From contig NZ_LT629784.1 of NCBI RefSeq assembly GCF_900105595.1, positions 4,259,001 to 4,323,000 on the forward strand: 64,000 bases of DNA, given 5' to 3'. This document shows positions 17,653 to 27,625 of this stretch, piece by piece. Origin of the DNA: Stappia sp. ES.058 (GTDB taxonomy: Bacteria > Pseudomonadota > Alphaproteobacteria > Rhizobiales > Stappiaceae). A program made the position numbers and the translations under genes. Every line of letters starts with the position of its first letter. The first letter of the stretch is position 1. A model generated the notes under the pieces. The model had not been told where the DNA came from and did no database searches. It was given only the letters and a program-made list of their open reading frames with translations.

Positions 17653-17841
17653 ATGGCCGGACACGCCGAGGAAAATCCACTCTGGAACAATTCCAATCTG
17701 GAACTTGCGCCCGAGACCCTGTATATTGCCTCAAACAGTGCGCAGGGCCGTCTCGCCGCCTTCGAAAAGCCGGGCAACGACATGCGCGAGGCGTCAGTCA
17801 TCGGTCGAAACACGATCGCCGGTGACGGGCGCCTACAGTGA
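17653..17841 (+). CDS. Possible small protein of 62 residues upstream of nfu
   Basis: An ATG-initiated frame in the 256-nt gap between the Usp gene and nfu. Third codon positions are moderately G/C-biased and the protein has no low-complexity runs, so it could be coding, but there is no clear ribosome site and I recognise no homologue. It may simply be leader sequence of nfu. Confidence 0.2.
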   Translation: MAGHAEENPLWNNSNLELAPETLYIASNSAQGRLAAFEKPGNDMREASVIGRNTIAGDGRLQ

Positions 17842-17857
17842 CAAAGGAAAGAGCATC

Positions 17858-18412
17858 ATGTTCATTCAGACCGAGGCGACGCCGAATCCGGCGACACTCA
17901 AGTTCCTGCCCGGCCGCATCGTGCTGTCGCAGGGCACAATGGATTTTCGCAAGTCCGAAGACGCGGGCGCGTCTCCGCTGGCGGAAAAGCTCTTTGAGGT
18001 CGAGGGCGTGGAGGGGATCTTCTTCGGCCACGATTTCATCTCCGTGACCAAGGGCGATTCCGAATGGCAGCACATCAAGCCGGCCGTTCTGGGCGCGATC
18101 ATGGAACACTTCATGTCGGGCGCGCCGGTCACCCGCGACGAGATGGGTGAGGAGAGTGACGAGGAGTTCTTCGAGGAGGGTGACGAGACCACCGTCGGCA
18201 CCATCAAGGAACTGATCGAGACGCGCGTGCGTCCTGCGGTTGCCCAGGATGGCGGCGACATCACCTTCCGCGGCTTTCGAGACGGGGTTGTCTATCTGTC
18301 GATGCGCGGCGCCTGCTCGGGCTGCCCGTCTTCCACGGCCACCCTGAAGCACGGCATTCAGAACCTGCTGCGTCACTTCGTTCCGGAAGTCGAGGAAGTG
18401 CGCGCGATGTGA
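17858..18412 (+). CDS. Nfu-type Fe-S cluster scaffold/carrier (NifU C-terminal domain)
   Basis: A 184-residue protein with an N-terminal Nfu domain (MFIQTEATPNPATLKFLPG, residues 1-88), a short acidic linker with EESDEEFFEEGDE, and a C-terminal NifU-like domain carrying CSGCPSS, the CxxC that binds a bridging Fe-S cluster. It delivers Fe-S clusters to target proteins in the cytoplasm. AAAGGAAAGAG upstream of the ATG is a good ribosome site. MiaB, a two-cluster enzyme, is encoded 3 kb downstream and is a plausible client. Confidence 0.95.
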   Translation: MFIQTEATPNPATLKFLPGRIVLSQGTMDFRKSEDAGASPLAEKLFEVEGVEGIFFGHDFISVTKGDSEWQHIKPAVLGAIMEHFMSGAPVTRDEMGEESDEEFFEEGDETTVGTIKELIETRVRPAVAQDGGDITFRGFRDGVVYLSMRGACSGCPSSTATLKHGIQNLLRHFVPEVEEVRAM

Positions 18413-18435
18413 TATCGCCGCTGGCAAGCGTTTCG

Positions 18436-18463
18436 ACGGCCCGGCCATTGTGCCGGGCCGTTT
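18436..18463 (+). terminator. Probable intrinsic terminator after nfu
   Basis: A perfect 10-bp stem (ACGGCCCGGC with GCCGGGCCGT, 6-nt loop) starts 24 nt after the nfu stop and is followed by a short T-containing stretch. The T-tract is weak, so it may be leaky. Confidence 0.55.
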
Positions 18464-18588
18464 GCGTTCGCGGTCGGTTTTCCGTTGACGGCGCGCCGCG
18501 GATGCCGTTTGGCGCTCGCGAATCCGGCAAAGACCAGCTAGCAATTGGTCGGGTCGACGGATCCGGCCTCAACGGGTTTATTCGTTTT

Positions 18589-19278
18589 ATGCGCCTTCTT
18601 GCGATCGATACCGCGCTCGACGCCTGCTCCGTCGCCGTCCTCGACGGGGACGGCGAGGGTGCGCGCCTGACCCGGGCAAGCGAAACTCTCCAACGCGGGC
18701 ACGCGGAACGTCTCCTGGGCATGATCGGCGAGGTGATGGCGGAAGCGGGCATCGCGTTCAGCGAACTCGACCGGATCGGCGTGACTGTCGGGCCTGGCAG
18801 TTTCACCGGCCTGCGGGTGGGATTGTCCGCGGCCCGCGGGATTGCGCTTGTCGTTCGCGTTCCGGCCGTCGGGGTTTCCACGCTGGCGGCGCTCGCCGCC
18901 CAGGCGTTGCGCGAGAGCGGTGCGGAACAGGCCGGATCGGCGGTCTGGGCGACCATCGCCGGGCGCGGTGCCGATGTCTACATCCAGGGCTTTTCCGCCG
19001 ACGGCACGCCGCTCGATGCCGCACGCGCCGTTGCAGCCGAAGCGCTTGGCGAGGAGCTTCCCGATGGGGCATGCCTTGCCGGAAACGGGGCGGAGAAGAT
19101 CGTTGCCGCAACGGCGCGCGGCGATCTGGTGGTGCTTCACACCCATGGCTGGCCGGCGATCGAGGATGTCGCCCGCCTCGGCGCGGTGGCGGATCCGCAG
19201 ACAGCGCGGCCTGAACCGCTCTACCTGCGTCCGCCGGATGCCGCCCCCGCCCGCCGCGACGAAAGGCTGCTGGCATGA
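18589..19278 (+). CDS. tsaB: TsaB, tRNA threonylcarbamoyladenosine (t6A37) biosynthesis protein
   Basis: A 229-residue ASKHA-fold protein. MRLLAIDTALDACSVA at the start and TVGPGSFTGLRVGLSAARG are diagnostic. TsaB is the dimerisation partner of TsaD in the complex that transfers threonylcarbamoyl to A37 of ANN-decoding tRNAs. The start ATG was chosen at the family N terminus; upstream in-frame codons lie in the nfu terminator region. The stop overlaps the rimI start (ATGA). Confidence 0.95.
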   Translation: MRLLAIDTALDACSVAVLDGDGEGARLTRASETLQRGHAERLLGMIGEVMAEAGIAFSELDRIGVTVGPGSFTGLRVGLSAARGIALVVRVPAVGVSTLAALAAQALRESGAEQAGSAVWATIAGRGADVYIQGFSADGTPLDAARAVAAEALGEELPDGACLAGNGAEKIVAATARGDLVVLHTHGWPAIEDVARLGAVADPQTARPEPLYLRPPDAAPARRDERLLA

Positions 19279-19763
19279 CGTTCTGGTGGTTCTGGGCACC
19301 GCCGCCGGTGATCGAGGAGGCGCGGCCGGAGGATCTTGCCGCGCTGGCCGACCTGCACGACCGGTCGTTCGCCGTCGGATGGGGGGCGGACGAGCTTGTC
19401 GCGCTGGCGCGTCAGTCCGGTGTCTTCATCCTTCAGGCGCGCCGCGCCAACGTGATGGGCAGCCAGGCGGCGCTGGGCTTCGTGATCGTGCGCAAGGCGG
19501 CGGACGAGGCGGAGATCCTGACGATCGCCGTTGATCCGCGCCAACGGCGGCGCGGCGTCGGGGCGCAATTGATGCGTGCGGCGATTTCCAGGCTCTATGC
19601 GGATCGCGTCAAGGCCCTGTTCCTCGAGGTCGATGCCGCCAACGCGGCAGCGGTCACGCTCTATCGGTCGCTGGGGTTTCGCACCGTCGGCACCCGAAAG
19701 GGCTATTATCAGGACAGCGACGGCGACGGCGGTGCGCTTGTCATGCGCATCGATCTGGCGTAA
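19275..19763 (+). CDS. rimI: RimI-like ribosomal-protein/peptide alanine N-acetyltransferase
   Basis: A 162-residue GNAT. The acetyl-CoA loop is RQRRRGVGAQLMRAAI, and the later FLEVDAANAAAVTLYRSLGF is typical of RimI. The E. coli enzyme acetylates the N-terminal Ala of ribosomal protein S18. It overlaps tsaB by 4 nt, an arrangement conserved in many proteobacteria. Confidence 0.9.
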   Translation: MTFWWFWAPPPVIEEARPEDLAALADLHDRSFAVGWGADELVALARQSGVFILQARRANVMGSQAALGFVIVRKAADEAEILTIAVDPRQRRRGVGAQLMRAAISRLYADRVKALFLEVDAANAAAVTLYRSLGFRTVGTRKGYYQDSDGDGGALVMRIDLA

Positions 19764-19870
19764 TCGGCTGTGCAAGGCCTTGCCGGCATCATGGGGAGTG
19801 TGCGGACGGGGGCGAGACCGCATCCGCAGGTTTTCGGGCAAGGATAGGCGACCAGGAAGAGGCAGTCGAT

Positions 19871-20320
19871 ATGTCCGATATCGGGAGTTCGCAGTCATTG
19901 GAGGACGTGTGCGTCGCCAAGGGCATGCGCATGACCGAACAGCGCCGGATTATCGCCCGTGTGATCGAGGATGCCAGCGATCATCCGGATGTGGAGGAAC
20001 TCTACCGCCGCGCCGTGCGCAACGACCCGCGCATCTCGATTTCCACCGTCTATCGCACGGTGAAGCTGTTCGAGGATGCCGGCATCATCGAGCGGCATGA
20101 CTTCCGCGACGGGCGCGCCCGGTATGAAACCGTGCCGGACGAGCACCACGACCATCTGATCGATCTCAAGAGCGGCCGTGTGATCGAGTTCCGCAACGAG
20201 GAGATCGAGCGCCTGCAGGAGGCGATCGCGGTGCGTCTGGGCTATCGGCTCGTCGATCACCGGCTGGAGCTTTACGGCATTCCGCTCGGCCCTCCGCCCG
20301 GCTCCGGCGAACGGGACTGA
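19871..20320 (+). CDS. Fur-family metalloregulator (Fur/Mur)
   Basis: A 149-residue Fur-family repressor. The winged helix includes MTEQRRIIARVIEDASDHPD and SISTVYRTVKLFEDAGIIE; the metal and dimerisation domain has DEHHDHLIDLKSGRVIEF. The C-terminal CxxC zinc pairs of classical Fur are absent. The equivalent gene in rhizobia, in the same position after rimI, acts mainly as the manganese-responsive regulator Mur. Which metal is sensed here cannot be read from sequence. Confidence 0.93.
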   Translation: MSDIGSSQSLEDVCVAKGMRMTEQRRIIARVIEDASDHPDVEELYRRAVRNDPRISISTVYRTVKLFEDAGIIERHDFRDGRARYETVPDEHHDHLIDLKSGRVIEFRNEEIERLQEAIAVRLGYRLVDHRLELYGIPLGPPPGSGERD

Positions 20321-20324
20321 GGAC

Positions 20325-21179
20325 ATGTCGAGGCTGCGTTCCGCCGCCGTCCTCTCGGCCCTGACGCTGATCACGCTGCCGATGATCCCGGTGCAATGGC
20401 TGGCGATGCGCATTCCCGGAGGGCTCAAGCGCCGCCTGCCGGTGGTCTGGCACCGCATCGCCTGCGCGCTCGTCGGCATACGCGTCCACGAGGCCGGCCG
20501 AGCGTCGGTCGAACGGCCCTTGCTGATCACCGCCAACCATGTGTCCTGGCTCGATATCACCGTGCTCGGGAGCCGCATGCCGCTCAGTTTCGTCGCCAAG
20601 TCGGAGGTTGCCTCCTGGCCGGTGTTCGGACTTTTCGCCAAGCTCCAGCGTTCGGTGTTCGTCGACCGCCAGCGCCGCAGCGCCACGGCGCGTACGGCAA
20701 GCGAGCTGGGCGCGCGGCTGGCCGACGGCGATGCCATGGTGCTCTTTGCCGAAGGCACCTCGAACAGCGGCAACGAGGTCCTGCCGTTTCGCTCCGCCCT
20801 GATCGGCGCGGCGCGGCATGCGGTGGCGGATGAGGGCGAGGACGTGTGGATCCAGCCGCTGGCGCTGGCCTACACGGGTCTGCACGGCCTGCCGATGGGG
20901 CGACAGTTCCGCGCGCATGTCGCCTGGTACGGCGACATGGAGATGATCCCGCATTTCATGAATGTGGTGCGCAAGGGGGCTGTCGACGTGACCGTCGTTT
21001 GGGGCCCGCCTCTGCGCGTGGCGCCTGGCGACGACCGCAAGGCGCTGACGCGCAGGCTCGAGATGACGGTCCGGGAGATGGCGGGACGGGCCCGCGCGGG
21101 ACGCGAACCGCCGCCTGTGACTGACGAATCGGATTCAGCTGCGGATGCTGCTATTCTCAAACCGTCAAAAAACGGGTAA
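20325..21179 (+). CDS. 1-acyl-sn-glycerol-3-phosphate acyltransferase family protein (PlsC/OlsA-like)
   Basis: A 284-residue membrane-associated acyltransferase. An N-terminal hydrophobic segment precedes the catalytic NHVSWLD motif (H-x4-D) and FAEGTSNSG, the acyl-acceptor motif. It makes phosphatidic acid from lysophosphatidic acid, or ornithine lipid from lyso-ornithine lipid in the OlsA subgroup; rhizobial genomes contain both. It begins 4 nt after the Fur/Mur stop, suggesting co-transcription. Confidence 0.9.
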   Translation: MSRLRSAAVLSALTLITLPMIPVQWLAMRIPGGLKRRLPVVWHRIACALVGIRVHEAGRASVERPLLITANHVSWLDITVLGSRMPLSFVAKSEVASWPVFGLFAKLQRSVFVDRQRRSATARTASELGARLADGDAMVLFAEGTSNSGNEVLPFRSALIGAARHAVADEGEDVWIQPLALAYTGLHGLPMGRQFRAHVAWYGDMEMIPHFMNVVRKGAVDVTVVWGPPLRVAPGDDRKALTRRLEMTVREMAGRARAGREPPPVTDESDSAADAAILKPSKNG

Positions 21180-21251
21180 AGCAGGCCCGATTTCACGAAC
21201 GACGACCCAGGACACACCACACGGCATCGGCTGCAAGGCCTGCCCGGGGAT

Positions 21252-22691
<1,440 letters not shown>

Positions 22692-22731
22692 GCCGACAGG
22701 AATGTTCCGCGCAAGGCCACCAGGAGGCAAG

Positions 22732-22752
22732 ATGCCAGGAGTAGCGGTTTGA
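22732..22752 (+). other. Six-codon upstream ORF with a strong ribosome site before phoH
   Basis: AGGAGG at 22722-22727 is ideally placed for ATG at 22732, which opens a frame of only six sense codons (MPGVAV) ending in TGA that overlaps the TTG start of phoH. It could be a coupling leader, or the trace of a one-base shift that moved the original phoH start out of frame. Confidence 0.35.
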
Positions 22753-23822
22753 CCGGCGAGAGCCGGACACAGGGTCGCGGCGCCAGCCGTGCTGCGGTCT
22801 CCGCCTCGGACATGACGCACGTGGTGCTGGCCTTTGACGACAACAGACTGGTCGGCGACCTTTTCGGCCAGTTCGACCAGAATCTCGCCCTCATCGAGCA
22901 GCGTCTGGGCGTCGATGCCGTGGCGCGCGGCAATCAGGTGACCATCAAGGGACGGCAGAGCGGATGCGAGCAGGCGCGGCGCGCGCTCGAGGCGCTTTAT
23001 GCCAGGCTTCAGCAGGGGCAGGAACTGCACCCGGGCGACGTCGACGGTGCCCTGCGCATGGCCGTTGCCGAGGAGGCGCAATTGGACTTGCCGACAATCG
23101 AGCCGCGCTCGCACCTGTCGTTTGCGCAGATTTCGACCCGCCGCAAGACGGTGCTGGCGCGCACGCCCGCGCAGGATGCCTATATCCGTGCGATGGATCG
23201 GGCCGACCTGATCTTCGGCGTCGGACCGGCCGGCACCGGAAAGACCTTCCTCGCGGTCGCCTATGCGGCGGCCCTGCTGGAGCGCGGCGATGTCGCCCGG
23301 CTGATTCTCTCCCGCCCGGCGGTGGAAGCCGGCGAGCGGCTGGGCTTCCTGCCCGGCGACATGAAGGAGAAGGTCGATCCCTACCTGCGCCCGCTCTACG
23401 ATGCCCTTTACGAGATGATGCCGGCGGAAAAGGTCGAGCGCGGGCTTCAGTCCGGCATGATCGAGGTCGCACCTTTGGCCTTCATGCGCGGGCGCACGCT
23501 GTCGAATGCGATTGTCATCCTGGATGAATCGCAGAATACAACGGCGATGCAGATGAAGATGTTTCTGACCCGGCTTGGCGAGAACTCGCGGATGATCGTG
23601 ACGGGCGACCCGAGCCAGGTCGACCTGCCGCCGGGCCAGATATCGGGCCTGCGCGACGCGCTGGCCCTGCTGACGGATGTCGAGGGCGTCGCGCGTGTCG
23701 ATTTCACCGAGGTCGACGTGGTGCGCCATGAGCTGGTGGCCCGCATCGTGCGTGCCTATGACGAGGCGGGCCGGGAAGCTTCGGCTGCCGCGGAAGCGGC
23801 CACGCCAAGGTTGCGCAAATGA
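22749..23822 (+). CDS. phoH: PhoH-like ATPase
   Basis: A 357-residue protein with an N-terminal KH-like segment (FDDNRLVGDLFGQFDQNLALIEQ) and a PhoH ATPase domain: Walker A GPAGTGKTFLAVA, Walker B VILDESQNTT and motif VTGDPSQVDLP. PhoH proteins are predicted RNA-associated P-loop ATPases and sit next to ybeY in most bacteria. The TTG at 22749 is chosen because AGGAG precedes it by 7 nt; an ATG at 22812 (MTHVVLAFDD) is an alternative. The stop overlaps ybeY (ATGA). Confidence 0.93.
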   Translation: MTGESRTQGRGASRAAVSASDMTHVVLAFDDNRLVGDLFGQFDQNLALIEQRLGVDAVARGNQVTIKGRQSGCEQARRALEALYARLQQGQELHPGDVDGALRMAVAEEAQLDLPTIEPRSHLSFAQISTRRKTVLARTPAQDAYIRAMDRADLIFGVGPAGTGKTFLAVAYAAALLERGDVARLILSRPAVEAGERLGFLPGDMKEKVDPYLRPLYDALYEMMPAEKVERGLQSGMIEVAPLAFMRGRTLSNAIVILDESQNTTAMQMKMFLTRLGENSRMIVTGDPSQVDLPPGQISGLRDALALLTDVEGVARVDFTEVDVVRHELVARIVRAYDEAGREASAAAEAATPRLRK

Positions 23823-24346
23823 GCGATGCCGCCGTGCCGACGATCGATCTGGCCATCGAGGCCGATGGATGGGGCAATGAGGAGAAGCTGCAGGCTCTCG
23901 TTTCGCGTGTGGTCGCGATGACGTGCGGGGTTGCCAGGCTTGATCTGGTGCCGAATGCCGAATTGTCGGTCTTGCTGAGCGATGATGCGCGGGTGCGGAT
24001 CCTGAACCGGGCGTGGCGCGGCAAGGACACGGCGACGAATGTCCTGTCCTTTCCAGGCGGCGACGAGGACGAACCGCCGTTCGGACCGCTTCTGGGCGAT
24101 CTGGCGCTTGCGCGCGAGACGGTTGCGCGCGAAGCCGACGAGATGGGTATTCCATTTTCCGATCACCTTACCCATCTTGTGGCGCACGGATTTCTTCATC
24201 TTTTCGGCTATGATCACATGGATGATCGTGAAGCCGAGGAAATGGAAACCCTGGAACGGCAAATTCTTGCCGGACTGGACATTGCCGATCCCTATGGGGA
24301 TGCCCTGGCGAGACCCGCCGATATGGAGAGCGAGACGTCCCGTTGA
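23819..24346 (+). CDS. ybeY: YbeY, endoribonuclease for rRNA maturation and ribosome quality control
   Basis: A 175-residue metalloprotein. The zinc site is HGFLHLFGYDH (H-x3-H-x5-H), and ATNVLSFPGGDED and LLGDLALARETV are family signatures. YbeY processes 16S rRNA 3' ends and takes part in small-RNA control in rhizobia. It overlaps phoH by 4 nt and is followed closely by the CorC-like gene, so all three are probably co-transcribed. Confidence 0.96.
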   Translation: MSDAAVPTIDLAIEADGWGNEEKLQALVSRVVAMTCGVARLDLVPNAELSVLLSDDARVRILNRAWRGKDTATNVLSFPGGDEDEPPFGPLLGDLALARETVAREADEMGIPFSDHLTHLVAHGFLHLFGYDHMDDREAEEMETLERQILAGLDIADPYGDALARPADMESETSR

Positions 24347-24364
24347 TCGGGGCGCATAGATCAC

Positions 24365-25621
24365 ATGAATGATGCAGAGGCCCGAAGTACCGACAAACCG
24401 GCGACGTCCGCGGACGAAGCCAGCTCCGGCCGGAGCGATGATGCCGCCGAGCAACGGTGGTCGTTGTTTGCCTGGGGCGCCGAGTTCCTGAAGCGGCTTG
24501 CCGCGCTGCGGCGCGCAGGCGCCGTGTCGTTGCGGCAGAACCTTCAGGACGAACTCGCCCGCGAAGCGGATTCCGGAACCAATTTCACCCCCGAGGAACG
24601 CGTTCTTCTGTCCAACATCCTGCGCCTGCGCGAGGTCAGGGTCGACGACGTGATGATCCCGCGCGCCGACATCGATTCCGTCGAGGACAGCGTGCCGCTG
24701 GCGCGGCTGATGGAAATTTTTCGCGAATCCGGCCATTCGCGCATGCCCGTCTATCACGACGGCCTGGATGACCCGCGCGGCATGGTGCACATCAAGGACC
24801 TGATGGCCTATTTCGCCGCGCGCGCCACCGAGGCGGCGGACAATCGCGCTTGCGATGCTGCCGAAGCCGCCGAAGCCGCGGACGGGGAAAGCGGGCCGAA
24901 GCGCAAGACGCCGAAGTCCGACGCGGAGGCGGCGGTTCCCGCGAAGGCGGACGGCGCCGACGACCGCGCGCAGCATTTCGAGGAAACGGGGGCGGAGAAA
25001 AAACCGTCAGGTGAGTCGGACGCGACGGACGCCCGCTCGAACCGCTCGGTCGGGTTCGATCTGTCGTCCGTCGACCTCTCCCTGCCCTTGAACGACACGG
25101 GTCTCATTCGACCGGTTCTCTTCGTGCCGCCGTCGATGCCCGCGACCGACCTGATGGCAAAGATGCAGGCCGATCGCGTGCAGATGGCGCTGGTGATCGA
25201 CGAATATGGCGGGACCGACGGGCTCGTCTCGCTCGAGGATGTTGTCGAGACGGTCGTCGGCGATATCGAGGACGAGCACGACGAGGATGAGGACGCGATG
25301 ATCGAGAAGGTCGCCGAAGGCGTCTGGGTCGCGGATCCGCGCGTTCCCGTCGAGGAGATGGAAGAGGCGATCGGCGCCGACTTCGAACTGGGCGATCTCG
25401 GCGAGGAAATCGATACGCTGGGCGGGCTTGTGTTCACGCTCGTCGGCCGGGTTCCCGTTCGCGGCGAGCTGATAACCTCGCGCGAACTGCCGCGTCTTGA
25501 GTTCGAGGTCCTCGATGCCGATCCGCGCCGGATCAAGCGTTTGCGCATCCGCACGAAACGGCCGGATGCGCGCCTTGTGGAGGCCCGGCGCCGGATGCGC
25601 CGTCCCGACACCGCGGCGTGA
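24365..25621 (+). CDS. CorC/HlyC-family CBS-domain protein with a long low-complexity insertion
   Basis: A 418-residue cytoplasmic protein of the hemolysin-C/CorC group. The first CBS domain (LRLREVRVDDVMIPRADIDS onward) ends near residue 160 (GMVHIKDLMAY). The second, with MQADRVQMALVIDEYGGTDG, starts near 243 and is followed by the CorC_HlyC domain (FELGDLGEEIDTLGG). Between the CBS domains lies an insertion of about 75 residues (160-235), rich in Ala, Glu, Asp and Lys and probably unstructured. Relatives next to ybeY and lnt influence divalent-cation handling; hemolytic activity should not be assumed. Confidence 0.88.
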   Translation: MNDAEARSTDKPATSADEASSGRSDDAAEQRWSLFAWGAEFLKRLAALRRAGAVSLRQNLQDELAREADSGTNFTPEERVLLSNILRLREVRVDDVMIPRADIDSVEDSVPLARLMEIFRESGHSRMPVYHDGLDDPRGMVHIKDLMAYFAARATEAADNRACDAAEAAEAADGESGPKRKTPKSDAEAAVPAKADGADDRAQHFEETGAEKKPSGESDATDARSNRSVGFDLSSVDLSLPLNDTGLIRPVLFVPPSMPATDLMAKMQADRVQMALVIDEYGGTDGLVSLEDVVETVVGDIEDEHDEDEDAMIEKVAEGVWVADPRVPVEEMEEAIGADFELGDLGEEIDTLGGLVFTLVGRVPVRGELITSRELPRLEFEVLDADPRRIKRLRIRTKRPDARLVEARRRMRRPDTAA

Positions 25622-25800
25622 CGCCCCCGTTCATCCGATACACGGGCCGATAAGATCGCCCGCGTGGCCCGGCGCCGCGCGGGCCCACTCTTGACCGCGC
25701 GCCCGGCTGCGCGGATCGTCAAACGAAATCCGTGTGATTCGCCGGATGTCCCGGTGCCGGGGCGCGTCCTGCGCCGCGCGGTCAGGCAGGAGCGGTTGCG

Positions 25801-27420
25801 GTGTTGCGCTTGGCGCAAGTTTTTCTTCTCGCTTTCGGCTGGCGTCGTCTGGCGCTGTCGAGCGCCTGCGGGGCGCTCGCCGCGCTCGCCATGCCGCCCT
25901 TTGGTGTGTTTCCCGTCCTCGCCATCTGCTTTCCGGGCCTTGTATGGCTGCTGGACGGTGCGATCGGTGAAGGCCGGAGCATGGTTGCGCGGTTTCGCCC
26001 GGCATTCGTGATCGGCTGGTTCTTCGGTTTCGGCTTCTTTCTTGCCGGGCTGTGGTGGATCGGGCGCGCCTTTCTGGTCGAGGCGGATGTCTACGCCTGG
26101 ATGATCCCCTTCGCCGTGATCCTGCTGCCGGCGGGGCTGGCCCTCTTCACGGCACTGGGCGTGGGTCTGGCCGGGCTGGTGTGGAACGATGGCTGGCAGC
26201 GTGCCGGCTATCTGGCCGTGGGTCTTGCAGGCGCCGATGTCCTGCGCGGACATGTGCTGACGGGCTTTCCCTGGAACACCTGGGGCTATGCGGTCGCGGC
26301 CGTCCCGGAACTGGCCCAGGCGGCATCGCTGTTCGGCATCTACGGTCTGGGGCTTCTCGTCGCGCTGGTCTTTTGCGGACTGGCCGGGTTCGTCGATCAG
26401 ACGCCCGGCGGCCGGCGGCTGACGTTCGGGGCTGTCCTGTTGTTCGCCGGGCTTGCGGCCTTCGGCGTCGTGCGGGTGTCGCTCGCCGGGGCGCCGGCAT
26501 TCGAGCCGGTCGCGCTCAGGCTTGTCCAGCCCTCCATTGCACAGGAGGAAAAATGGAAGCCGGAAAACCGCGCGCGCGTCTTCGCCTCCTATCTGGAGAT
26601 GAGCAAGCGCCCCTGGAGCGGTGATGAACGTGCCGCGCCGGCCGAAGGAGAGACGCCCGGCGGCGATCTGCCGCGGATCGTCATCTGGCCGGAATCGGCG
26701 GTGCCTTTTCTGCTCACCGATGCACCGGAGGCTCTGTCCGCCATCGCAGCCCTGCTCGGCCCACGCGATACGCTGGTCACCGGCGCGGTGCGGGCCGATG
26801 CGGAAGGTTCCGAGCGGGTCTTCTACAACTCGGTTTACGTCATCGCCGGCGACGGGGCGGTGCGCGATGCCTACGACAAGGTCCGTCTGGTGCCGTTCGG
26901 CGAGTATCTGCCGTTCAAGTCGCTTCTGGAGCGGATCGGCCTGACCAGGCTGGTGACCCTGCCCGGCGTGTTTCGCGCCGGCTTTCGCCATCGCACGCTG
27001 GAGCCTCTGTCCGGCCCTTCGTTTCTGCCGCTGATCTGCTACGAGGCGATCTTCCCCGGCGCTGCGACGACCCGCGACGCCCGACCCGGGTGGATCCTCA
27101 ACGTGACCAATGACGCGTGGTTCGGGGACACGCCCGGTCCCCGGCAGCATTTCCAGCAGGCCCGCGTGCGCGCGATCGAGCAGGGACTGCCGCTGGTGCG
27201 GGCGGCCAACACCGGACTCTCGGGCGTGGTGGATCCCTATGGCCGAACAGTTGCCCGCAGCGCTCTTGCGACTGCGGTGGTGCTCGACACCCGTCTGCCC
27301 GCCGCCATCGAACCGCCACTCTATGCCCGCGTGGGTTTTTTCGCGCCGTTTACCCTATTTCTGGTAAGTCTTGGCATCCTTTTCGTAACGGCATACTTAC
27401 GCAATGCGCGTAAAGATTGA
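25801..27420 (+). CDS. lnt: Lnt, apolipoprotein N-acyltransferase
   Basis: A 539-residue inner-membrane enzyme with about six N-terminal helices and a periplasmic nitrilase domain. The catalytic Glu-Lys-Cys triad is visible in WPESAVPF, YDKVRLVPFGEYLP and ICYEAIFP. It adds the third acyl chain to lipoproteins after Lgt and LspA. The start is a GTG at 25801; the upstream 179 nt to the CorC-like gene contain no other supported gene. Confidence 0.95.
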   Translation: MLRLAQVFLLAFGWRRLALSSACGALAALAMPPFGVFPVLAICFPGLVWLLDGAIGEGRSMVARFRPAFVIGWFFGFGFFLAGLWWIGRAFLVEADVYAWMIPFAVILLPAGLALFTALGVGLAGLVWNDGWQRAGYLAVGLAGADVLRGHVLTGFPWNTWGYAVAAVPELAQAASLFGIYGLGLLVALVFCGLAGFVDQTPGGRRLTFGAVLLFAGLAAFGVVRVSLAGAPAFEPVALRLVQPSIAQEEKWKPENRARVFASYLEMSKRPWSGDERAAPAEGETPGGDLPRIVIWPESAVPFLLTDAPEALSAIAALLGPRDTLVTGAVRADAEGSERVFYNSVYVIAGDGAVRDAYDKVRLVPFGEYLPFKSLLERIGLTRLVTLPGVFRAGFRHRTLEPLSGPSFLPLICYEAIFPGAATTRDARPGWILNVTNDAWFGDTPGPRQHFQQARVRAIEQGLPLVRAANTGLSGVVDPYGRTVARSALATAVVLDTRLPAAIEPPLYARVGFFAPFTLFLVSLGILFVTAYLRNARKD

Positions 27421-27625
27421 CGACAGCCACCTTGGCGCTGCATCATAACAACCGTTCTTGCTCCTCTCGCCAAACGGGTTGTAATTGGCAAGAATGACGG
27501 GGCGACGGCTCCGGCGCCGGGGAGATCTGACGTGAATGCGGAGGCCGATGGCACTTCCGAAAAAACAAGTGAAGAACAAAGAAAAGCGGTCACAGCAACC
27601 GAACGAGCCAGAAAGAAGATCAAAA

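Noticed and set aside
15121..17664. An 847-codon open frame on the minus strand antisense to hslU and its neighbours
   Set aside because: It mirrors the codon bias of real plus-strand genes and shows no recognisable protein motif.
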